Shown one piece after another: positions 1 to 6,778 of a DNA stretch of 7,901 bases. Origin of the DNA: Promethearchaeota archaeon (GTDB lineage Archaea; Asgardarchaeota; Lokiarchaeia; Sigynarchaeales; SOKP01); assembly GCA_016839845.1 (NCBI GenBank), contig JAEOTL010000400.1, positions 1-7,901 on the forward strand. Direction: 5' to 3'. The notes below the pieces were generated by a model that was not told the DNA's origin, ran no database searches, and was given only the letters and a program-made list of their open reading frames with translations. Made by a program: the position numbers and the translations under genes. Within the stretch, counting starts at the first letter, position 1; every line of letters starts with the position of its first letter.

Positions 1-3000
1 ATGTATTATGGAAATTCTACAATGGGCCCACAAGAAAATCCCACGGGAGTGTGGGATGCTAATTATGTTGGGGTTTGGCATTTATCTGAAGACCCTACTG
101 ACCAAATATACGATTCAACAGAAAATGACAATGATGGGACATCTTATGGTACGATGAATACCGGAGATCAGGTTTCTGGAAAGGTTGACGGAAGTTTAGA
201 ATTTGATGGTATAGATGATTATATAGATTGTGGGAATAATTTATCTCTGGATATAACGGGGGACTTAACAATCCAATATTGGGTTATGGCATATGATGTA
301 AGTAATGATCCTGATACAATTACGAAGGGTGTTTATACTGATGCATATTCTTCTTTTATTAATAATGATCGTACTATTTATTTTAGACTAAATGGGCTTA
401 CTTCAACAAACCTACAAAGTCAAACCCTAATTTCTCTTGATAAATGGGTTAGTATAACCTGTACTCGAATTGGTAATACAATGAGAATTTTTATTAATGG
501 AACTCAAGATCCAACTACAGCTACGTTTTCAGAAGCGATCGAAATAATAACAGATGCATTAACTATAGCTAGAAGTCCTGATAATTTAGATGGGGTAATG
601 GATGAAGCTCGTTTATCTAATATTGCTCGTACGGAAGACTGGATTGCTACTGAGTATAACAACCAATATGATCCTAGCAGTTTTTATACCGTAGGAAACG
701 ATACGGAAGCTCCTGATATTACTATCAACTCTCCTAATCCGAACGAATTTTTTGGGAGTAATGCTCCTTCTTATAATCTTACAGTTACAGACCTAAACCT
801 AGATTCTATTTGGTATTCATTAGATGGTGGAGCCAATTCCACCCCTGTTAGTGAGACAGGAATAATTAACCAAGCAATGTGGAGTGGACGACCAAATGGA
901 ACAGTTACAATTCGATTCTACGCAAATGATACTTTCGGAAATCTGAATTATACGGAAGTAGTAGTTAGAAAAGATATTGTAAATCCTTCAATAGACAGTA
1001 TCGATTCACCATCAGTAGGAACATGGTTTAATAGTGTCCCTCCAAGTTATAGTCTTTCCATTACTGAAGCGAATTTAGATGAGATCTGGTACACGCTCGA
1101 TGGAGGTATAAATAACCATACGGGTGCATTAAGTGGAACAATAGATTCTACAGCTTGGAGCAATGCGGGTCAAGGAAGTGTTACGATAACATTTTATGTA
1201 AACGATACTGCTGATAACTGGGACTCTTTGAGCATAGATATTAACAGAGACACGATTGATCCTATAATTACTAGTATTAATTCACCTTCATCTGGGGCGT
1301 GGTTTAACAGCGTCCCTCCGGGTTACAGCCTTTCCATTACTGAAGCGAATTTGGATGAGATTTGGTACACGCTCGATGGAGGTGTCAACAACTATACAGG
1401 TGCATTAAGTGGAACAATAGATTCTACAGCTTGGAGTAATGCGGGTCAAGGAAGTGTTACGATTACATTCTATGTAAACGATACTGCCGGGAACTGGAAC
1501 TCTATGAGTGTGGATATCAACAGAGATACGATTGATCCTATAATTACTAGTATTGATTCACCTTCTCCTAATTCTAATCATTCAACACCACCAAGCTATA
1601 GTCTTTCCATTACTGAAACAAATTTGGATGAGATCTGGTACACACTCGATGGGGGTATAAACAATTACACTGGAGCATTGAGTGGAACAATCGACTCGAT
1701 AGCATGGGGTAATGCTGGTTTAGGCTCCGTTACGATTACTTTCTACATAAATGATTCCGTAAGTCATTGGGATTCTGATAGTGTGGGAATAATAAAAACT
1801 TCAGATTTATCAATTTCTATTAATACCCCTACTGCTGATAAATGGTTCAACTCCATTCCTGATTACGATGTTTATGTGAGTGGTAATGATCGTGATTCTA
1901 TATGGTATACAATTGATAATGGTCTTAACAACTTCACAATTACCAGCAATGCTGATCTTTCAAATAGCTGGTTTGGAGTAATAGATTCTACAGCATGGAG
2001 CAGCGCTGGCCAGGGTCCTATTACTATTACATTTTATTTAAATGATACGTTTGGCATTACAATCTTCGATACCGTACAAATTAATAAGGATACGATTGAC
2101 CCGATAATTACTAGTATTGATTCACCTTCGTCGGGATTATGGTTTAATAGTATCCCTCCAAGTTATAGCCTTTCAATTACTGAAGCGAATTTAGATGAGA
2201 TCTGGTATACACTTGATGGGGGGATAAACAACTACACAGGAGCTTTGGGTGGAACAATAGATTCTACAGCGTGGAGTAATGCGGGTGAAGGAAGTGTTAC
2301 AATAATATTCTATGTAAATGATACTGCGGGTAATTGGGACTCTATGAGTGTGGATATCAACAGAGATACGATCGATCCTTCGATAGATAGTATTGACTCA
2401 CCATCGTTGGGAGCATGGTTTAATAGCACTCCTCCAAGTTATAGTCTTTCAATTACTGAAGCGAATTTAGATGAGATCTGGTATACACTCGATGGGGGCG
2501 TAAACAACTACACAGGAGCTTTGGGTGGAACAATAGATTCTACAGCGTGGAGCAATGCGGGTCAGGGAAGTGTTACGATCACATTCTATGTAAACGATAC
2601 TGCGGGTAATTGGGACTCTATGAGTGTTGATATCAACAGAGACACAATTGATCCCACTATTGCTATAATAGAACCAAATAACTACGATCTTTTTGGGATT
2701 ACACCTCCTGATATTACTATAAATATTAATGACCTTAATTTGGATGCAAGTTGGTACCAATTGGATAACGGCACGGTTATTACAAGTAATTACTTTTGGA
2801 CAGGGCTTATCGCACAGGGTGTTTGGGATCAAGTCGGGAATGGAACAGTAATAATTCGATTTTTTGCGAATGACACGGCAAGTAACATAGGAGTTGCAGA
2901 AGTTACAGTTTACAAAGATATCTTCTTCCCTATAATAACGATCAATACTCCTAATTCAGACGAAGTATGCAATAGTACAGCACCTAATTTTATGGTTAGT

Positions 3001-4965
3001 GTAAGTGGAAGCAATCTAGATTCACGATGGTATACCTTAGATAATGGATTAGTAAATTATACCTTTATAGGGTTAACTGGAACTATCGATCAATTGGCAT
3101 GGGATGCTCCAGGAGACGGTACAGTAACAATTAAATTCTATATAAATAATACCTTAGGAGTTATCGGTTTTGATGAGATAACAGTCATAAAAGATACTTT
3201 AGTGCCATTAATTACAATTAATCTTCCATTGAATAATACATATTACGGAACTGCTCCATTAATTAATATTTTAGCTTCTGATGCTAATCTTGAATATATA
3301 TGGTATGAAGTAAACACTATACCAATATCATTAGGAAACAATGTAGATCAACAACTCGATACTTCAATTTGGGATAGTCTGCCAGAAGGACCTTTTAATA
3401 TCTACCTTTTTGCGAATGATAGTGTTAGTCATTTGAGTGATCCTATAATGATAACTCTTTATAAAGATACAGTCGCACCTGTAGCTCCGCTTTTACTAAA
3501 TTTTCCTCAAGGAGAAGTAAGCGGTGATTTAATCTTCGAATGGCAAGAAGGTTCTGATCTTTCTGGGATTGCAGAATATCGATTGATTATTGATAATGAA
3601 GCTGATCCTTTTGCTACGCCAGGAACTGTATTCGAAATATATGTAACTGGGAATAATTATACATATATAGGATCTCTTCAACCGGGCACATATTATTACT
3701 TTTTATATCAGATTGATGGAGCAGGTCATCAAAGTCCTGCTTCAACTGGTAGTTTTTCCATAAGATCAAGTTCCCAACCTTCTCCACCCTCAGAATTTCC
3801 TTTATGGATTATTTTTGTTATAATAGGAGCAGCTGTAGGGGGACTAGTTGGAGTTATGGTTTTAAAGAAATCTAAAAACAAGAAGGTTGGCTCTTTTAAG
3901 GAGGAGGCACCACCAAAAGAATTGGAACCTGAAATACAGGTGGAAATAGAAAAAGAATTAACATTATTGGACAATGAAGTTCTAAAAGCAATGAATCGAG
4001 AAGAGTTAATTGCTAGAGAAAAAATACTGGTCAGTACCATTAAGGCTTTAGAGGAAACACAAAAATATGTTAAAGCAACAGAACTTTTAAGCGAAGTAAT
4101 CATTATTGAGGAGCTTCTCGACAACCCTTCTGCAGTTCAATCATACCGTCAGATGCAGATTGATTTTGCGGTTAATGGGCTGGATTACTTAAAAGATCAG
4201 TATGAAATTGAATCAAGAAATGCGGCGGGATCTGGAGATTATTCAAAATCACTAGAATTATACAAGGAGAGTAAAGTAATAGCGGAGAATCTTAAATTAT
4301 ACCTTGAACAACAAAAATCGGCATTACCCAAAAAAGAAACGATTCTGGAATCCATGGAAAAATTAGAACCAATAAAAGATACAGAAATCGTTTATTCTTG
4401 TATTAACGACCTATTAACGAAATATTTTGATGATATTGGGATTAAATACTATTATAATCCTCAAATATATGATGATATAAACAAACAGATTCACGGATTA
4501 ATTCTTACTGATGATAAATTTTTAATTCAGGATGTGGATCCCTCGATTAGGGATAAAATAAAAGCGATTCAAATTCTTTTTGTTGAGGATATATCTAATA
4601 TTGACATTCGAAAATTAGCCAAAATGTTTCAGAGTCCCTCAATGATTTTTATAATCATCGGTATTAAATGGTCTAAAGATGTTGAGAGTCAAATATCTGA
4701 GCTTAACCAAGATAAAAAAATAAGATACCCCGAAAATATTAAACTTGTTAACTATCACTTATTTGCTGACTTAATTGGATTAAAGGGGACCTATAAAGTT
4801 GCTCTAGAAGAGATTGTTCATCTATACGAACATTCAGATATTGATATTCTGCAAAAATCACATGAATCTAGTGCTGTAAGAATGCATGATACCAAGGAAT
4901 TAATCCAAGATCTCAAAGATAAGGGATTGATTAAGAAGAAATTAAAAGAATATTTCCATACTTAA
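1..4965 (+). CDS. Giant LamG/Ig-repeat single-pass surface protein with large cytoplasmic domain (5'-truncated)
   Basis: Probable cell-surface receptor or adhesin; ligand unknown. The first residues (YYGN, then VWDANYVGVWHL and a DST motif) resemble the end of a DUF2341 domain and no signal peptide is present, so the ATG at position 1 is internal and the gene starts upstream. Order in the visible 1654 residues: DUF2341-like tail (1-45); LamG/concanavalin-like jelly roll (about 62-230, with FDGIDDYI and MDEARLSNIAR); ten Ig-like repeats (234-1155); Fn3-like domain (1156-1255); a Ser/Pro linker; one transmembrane helix (1268-1288) followed by a Lys-rich stop-transfer stretch; then about 366 cytoplasmic residues. 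These hold charged helices that could be coiled coil or TPR/MIT-like hairpins (about 1301-1445, with GDYSKSLELYKES) and an alpha/beta region (about 1463-1610) that I do not recognise. The repeats are rich in N-x-S/T sequons. The stop TAA lies 35 bp from the convergent GTPase gene. Architecture is secure; function is inferred. Confidence 0.93.
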   Translation: MYYGNSTMGPQENPTGVWDANYVGVWHLSEDPTDQIYDSTENDNDGTSYGTMNTGDQVSGKVDGSLEFDGIDDYIDCGNNLSLDITGDLTIQYWVMAYDVSNDPDTITKGVYTDAYSSFINNDRTIYFRLNGLTSTNLQSQTLISLDKWVSITCTRIGNTMRIFINGTQDPTTATFSEAIEIITDALTIARSPDNLDGVMDEARLSNIARTEDWIATEYNNQYDPSSFYTVGNDTEAPDITINSPNPNEFFGSNAPSYNLTVTDLNLDSIWYSLDGGANSTPVSETGIINQAMWSGRPNGTVTIRFYANDTFGNLNYTEVVVRKDIVNPSIDSIDSPSVGTWFNSVPPSYSLSITEANLDEIWYTLDGGINNHTGALSGTIDSTAWSNAGQGSVTITFYVNDTADNWDSLSIDINRDTIDPIITSINSPSSGAWFNSVPPGYSLSITEANLDEIWYTLDGGVNNYTGALSGTIDSTAWSNAGQGSVTITFYVNDTAGNWNSMSVDINRDTIDPIITSIDSPSPNSNHSTPPSYSLSITETNLDEIWYTLDGGINNYTGALSGTIDSIAWGNAGLGSVTITFYINDSVSHWDSDSVGIIKTSDLSISINTPTADKWFNSIPDYDVYVSGNDRDSIWYTIDNGLNNFTITSNADLSNSWFGVIDSTAWSSAGQGPITITFYLNDTFGITIFDTVQINKDTIDPIITSIDSPSSGLWFNSIPPSYSLSITEANLDEIWYTLDGGINNYTGALGGTIDSTAWSNAGEGSVTIIFYVNDTAGNWDSMSVDINRDTIDPSIDSIDSPSLGAWFNSTPPSYSLSITEANLDEIWYTLDGGVNNYTGALGGTIDSTAWSNAGQGSVTITFYVNDTAGNWDSMSVDINRDTIDPTIAIIEPNNYDLFGITPPDITININDLNLDASWYQLDNGTVITSNYFWTGLIAQGVWDQVGNGTVIIRFFANDTASNIGVAEVTVYKDIFFPIITINTPNSDEVCNSTAPNFMVSVSGSNLDSRWYTLDNGLVNYTFIGLTGTIDQLAWDAPGDGTVTIKFYINNTLGVIGFDEITVIKDTLVPLITINLPLNNTYYGTAPLINILASDANLEYIWYEVNTIPISLGNNVDQQLDTSIWDSLPEGPFNIYLFANDSVSHLSDPIMITLYKDTVAPVAPLLLNFPQGEVSGDLIFEWQEGSDLSGIAEYRLIIDNEADPFATPGTVFEIYVTGNNYTYIGSLQPGTYYYFLYQIDGAGHQSPASTGSFSIRSSSQPSPPSEFPLWIIFVIIGAAVGGLVGVMVLKKSKNKKVGSFKEEAPPKELEPEIQVEIEKELTLLDNEVLKAMNREELIAREKILVSTIKALEETQKYVKATELLSEVIIIEELLDNPSAVQSYRQMQIDFAVNGLDYLKDQYEIESRNAAGSGDYSKSLELYKESKVIAENLKLYLEQQKSALPKKETILESMEKLEPIKDTEIVYSCINDLLTKYFDDIGIKYYYNPQIYDDINKQIHGLILTDDKFLIQDVDPSIRDKIKAIQILFVEDISNIDIRKLAKMFQSPSMIFIIIGIKWSKDVESQISELNQDKKIRYPENIKLVNYHLFADLIGLKGTYKVALEEIVHLYEHSDIDILQKSHESSAVRMHDTKELIQDLKDKGLIKKKLKEYFHT
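700..3465 (+). repeat. Ten tandem Ig-like repeat units inside the surface-protein gene
   Basis: Units begin at a conserved Asp after a basic residue (D-x-x-x-P) at positions 700, 973, 1249, 1525, about 1798, 2089, 2365, 2641, 2917 and 3193. Most are exactly 276 bp (92 codons). The pattern is a DTIDP-like start, a PPSYSLSI-like strand, NLDEIWYTLDGG, a DSTAW core, then FYVNDTAGNW. Units 2, 3, 4, 6 and 7 are very alike; units 1, 8, 9 and 10 are diverged but alignable; unit 5 is longer (about 97 codons) and mosaic. Such modules are typical of extended archaeal surface stalks. Unit starts group in two kinds: PIITSI (units 3, 4, 6) and PSIDSIDSPS (units 2, 7), which suggests duplication of multi-unit blocks. 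Confidence 0.95.
2089..2640 (+). repeat. Near-identical pair of 276-bp repeat units (units 6 and 7)
   Basis: Two adjacent units at an exact 276-bp offset differ at about 29 positions by hand count, roughly 90% nucleotide identity. One uninterrupted 52-bp match joins 2225-2276 to 2501-2552. Differences concentrate in the first 45 bp of each unit. This is the closest pair in the array and probably the most recently duplicated or gene-converted. Confidence 0.85.
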
Positions 4966-4973
4966 GTTTTCAC

Positions 4974-4982
4974 TTTTTTTTT
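4974..4982 (+). terminator. T9 tract, candidate terminator of the surface-protein gene
   Basis: Nine consecutive T residues lie 9 bp after the stop codon of the large gene, in the 35-bp gap between two convergent genes. Archaeal RNA polymerase commonly terminates at oligo-T without a hairpin, which fits. On the opposite strand the same gap gives only a four-T run for the incoming GTPase gene, so that gene may terminate further on, inside the large gene. Confidence 0.45.
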
Positions 4983-5000
4983 CAAAACATTTCATTATTT

Positions 5001-6548
5001 CTAAATATTTTTAATAGTATTGAATAATGTATTTAATTGTTCATATAGTTCTAGTCGAAATTCAGAACTTATCTTAAATATGAAATAAGAAATTTGTTTT
5101 TCTTCTAATTTTGTGTAAAAATCAAATTCACCCATCATTTTTGACCAGTTAACCGTTTCCTTAGTTATTATACCAATTAATATTACTGCATTATCCTTAA
5201 GAGCTTCAATTAGTTTTAAAACAATATTATTCCATTTGGGATTAATCGAATCCATTTTTTTTGCATCAAAGATGATACAAACTCCATCGGAATCAGAAAT
5301 CTTCATAGAATCAAAATTAAAGCTTTCTAGGATTAAACCATTTGAAAATTTATAAATTTCTTTATCTTTCTTTCCTTTTTTTGAGGGTGATCCTAGCTCC
5401 TCTATTTCTTTTAAAAGTGTTACAACGGGATTGCTTAAAAAATCCATTGAAATGAATGCAATTGATAAAGAATCTCTAGTTTCGAGGATTGAATTAATTT
5501 CGTTAAAAATCTTAGTTTTTAACCTGCTTTCTTCAAACATTTTACTTAGCATAATATAATGATAAGCCACGATCCCAAATGCTTCTTCAATATTCTCTCC
5601 AGTTAGAGCACTTGTTTCAATATATGAAATCTTTCTGGCGTGTTTTTCAGATAGCATTTCTGCCAGGTTAACTCCCTCCTCATAATCGACTTCCCTTTGT
5701 TGTTCTAAATCCCTTTTATTTCCAACAATTACTACTGATAATTTCTTTTCACTAAATTCGTTTAATTCATCAAACCAATTTACTACGTTATAAAATGAAT
5801 CCCTATTTGTTATATCAAATACGATAAAAGCTGCTTGTGCCCCTTTATAATAAACCTTACGATATCTCTTAAAATACTGTTGAGCACCAATATCCCAGAG
5901 AAACAGACTAATTTCATTCCCAAAAAATTCAAAATCATGAGTTAAAACATTCAAGCCTATAGTCGTTCGATAATCTGCTAAAAACCTGCCTTCTGCAAAC
6001 CGACGCATTATTGAAGTTTTACCGACTTCATGTTCACCTATAATTATAAATTTAAATCTATATAACCCACCAGATTCTAATCCAATTTGATAGTATTGGT
6101 TGTCACTGCCATAATATCCTTCGGTTTTATATTCAAAATTAGGGATTGATAATTCAATTAAATCACCCTCTGAGGCAACCAATATCTGAGCCACTTTTTC
6201 AGCTAGAAAATACGCATATGGCGCTATCTTATCTATGGATCCAAGAATTTCAATAACTAAACTTAATGTTATATTCTCAGTTATAGATATAAATAGAATA
6301 CGATCTCGTTCGGTATCAAAATTAGCCGTTCCAAATTTTTTGTATGAGAATTCATCTCGAAATCTCTCGATAACAGGATTAACTATAGCGGTCATAATCG
6401 AAACTAGCTCTAAGTCTACATCTTTTCTTCGTTCACCAGCTATAACTAGTCCATCTTGATCGGAAACAATGATGGCTTCAACTTGTGTATTTATCTTTAA
6501 GAAGTTGTTAAACAATTCGCTTAATAATATATTTTTGTTAATCGCCAA
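5001..6548 (-). CDS. Roadblock/LC7 - Rab/Ras-like small GTPase - degenerate G-domain fusion
   Basis: A cytoplasmic GTP-binding switch protein of 515 residues. Residues 5-125 form a Roadblock/LC7 (MglB-like) domain; this fold dimerises and regulates or scaffolds small GTPases in MglA/MglB and Ragulator-Rag. Residues 163-335 form the G domain: P-loop GEHEVGKT (171-178), switch I DYRTTIG (192-198), switch II WDIGAQ (218-223), NKRD (277-280) and ETSAL (311-315). All G motifs are present, but switch II reads D-I-G-A-Q, with Ala where DxxG has its Gly; the Gln equivalent to Ras Q61 is kept. Residues about 360-513 resemble a second G domain with no working motif. The C-terminus (TIKNI) has no Cys, so no prenylation signal is visible. 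The start is TTG, chosen because a GAGGT ribosome site sits 7 nt upstream, an in-frame TAG lies ten codons further up, and the Roadblock domain begins at once. Family assignment is firm; the partner and pathway are unknown. Confidence 0.93.
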   Translation of the reverse strand: MAINKNILLSELFNNFLKINTQVEAIIVSDQDGLVIAGERRKDVDLELVSIMTAIVNPVIERFRDEFSYKKFGTANFDTERDRILFISITENITLSLVIEILGSIDKIAPYAYFLAEKVAQILVASEGDLIELSIPNFEYKTEGYYGSDNQYYQIGLESGGLYRFKFIIIGEHEVGKTSIMRRFAEGRFLADYRTTIGLNVLTHDFEFFGNEISLFLWDIGAQQYFKRYRKVYYKGAQAAFIVFDITNRDSFYNVVNWFDELNEFSEKKLSVVIVGNKRDLEQQREVDYEEGVNLAEMLSEKHARKISYIETSALTGENIEEAFGIVAYHYIMLSKMFEESRLKTKIFNEINSILETRDSLSIAFISMDFLSNPVVTLLKEIEELGSPSKKGKKDKEIYKFSNGLILESFNFDSMKISDSDGVCIIFDAKKMDSINPKWNNIVLKLIEALKDNAVILIGIITKETVNWSKMMGEFDFYTKLEEKQISYFIFKISSEFRLELYEQLNTLFNTIKNI

Positions 6549-6555
6549 CAGAGAT

Positions 6556-6560
6556 ACCTC
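6556..6560 (-). promoter_or_regulatory. Shine-Dalgarno site GAGGT before the TTG start of the GTPase gene
   Basis: On the minus strand GAGGT lies 7 nt before TTG. This is a good match to the archaeal anti-Shine-Dalgarno sequence at a good spacing. It decides the start: TTG rather than the first in-frame ATG, at codon 52, which would cut the Roadblock domain in half. Confidence 0.7.
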
Positions 6561-6638
6561 AATAGAGAAGGATTTCTAATATCAGAGAGTTGAAATAATT
6601 CTTTAATTTGTTATTTGATAATATTGTAACTAAAAAAT

Positions 6639-6646
6639 TATTTAAA
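6639..6646 (-). promoter_or_regulatory. TATA-like box TTTAAATA, proximal candidate promoter of the GTPase gene
   Basis: TTTAAATA on the minus strand would place a transcription start about 25 bp downstream, near 6616, giving a leader of about 68 nt that includes the GAGGT site. The surroundings are very AT-rich, so chance matches are likely and the call is weak. Confidence 0.3.
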
Positions 6647-6674
6647 TGTGATTAAATCGTTTAAAAACATTATC

Positions 6675-6691
6675 TAATAGAAGTTCTATTA
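6675..6691. promoter_or_regulatory. Perfect 17-bp palindrome, candidate operator upstream of the GTPase gene
   Basis: TAATAGAA-G-TTCTATTA is a perfect inverted repeat with 8-bp arms and a 1-bp centre. It lies about 127 bp before the GTPase start, just where transcription from the distal TATA-like box (6701-6708) would begin. That size and symmetry suit a dimeric regulator. The arms are too close together for an RNA hairpin. Confidence 0.4.
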
Positions 6692-6700
6692 TGAAAGAAT

Positions 6701-6708
6701 TATTTATA
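6701..6708 (-). promoter_or_regulatory. TATA-like box TATAAATA, distal candidate promoter of the GTPase gene
   Basis: TATAAATA on the minus strand is close to the archaeal TATA consensus and is preceded by an A-rich stretch where a BRE would lie. The predicted start, near 6679, falls inside the 17-bp palindrome. Read-through from the upstream methyltransferase gene on the same strand is an alternative source of the transcript. Confidence 0.35.
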
Positions 6709-6778
6709 TTGATTCCGTTGTTACAAAAGTTAGGATTATCAGCATCTTGAGGGGTAAGCACATACAAATTTGAATTCT

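Noticed and set aside
1..3. ATG at position 1 as the true start of the large gene
   Set aside because: The protein begins in the middle of a DUF2341-like motif and lacks a signal peptide although the protein is exported, so the reading frame continues upstream of the window.
2467..2832. Open frame of 121 codons on the minus strand
   Set aside because: It lies wholly inside the repeat array of the large gene, is a mirror of the repeat coding and has no recognisable domain.
700..3465. CRISPR array or mobile repeat
   Set aside because: The periodicity is 276 bp, in frame and fully coding with conserved protein motifs; there are no short direct repeats with spacers.
3729..4124. Open frame of 131 codons on the minus strand
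   Set aside because: Antisense to the linker, transmembrane and cytoplasmic part of the large gene. Its Ser/Ile-rich composition is what reversed Glu/Lys-rich coding gives.
6235..6459. Open frame of 74 codons on the plus strand
   Set aside because: Antisense to the Roadblock domain, which has clear family features on the other strand.
6691..6750. Short frame on the plus strand, MKELFILIPLLQKLGLSAS
   Set aside because: Only 19 codons, with no ribosome site and no partner gene; its ATG overlaps the palindrome end. It may be chance in AT-rich DNA.
6549..6778. RNA gene in the 230-bp gap
   Set aside because: No cloverleaf, no GC-rich stem and no long helix are visible; only the small palindrome and TATA-like boxes stand out.
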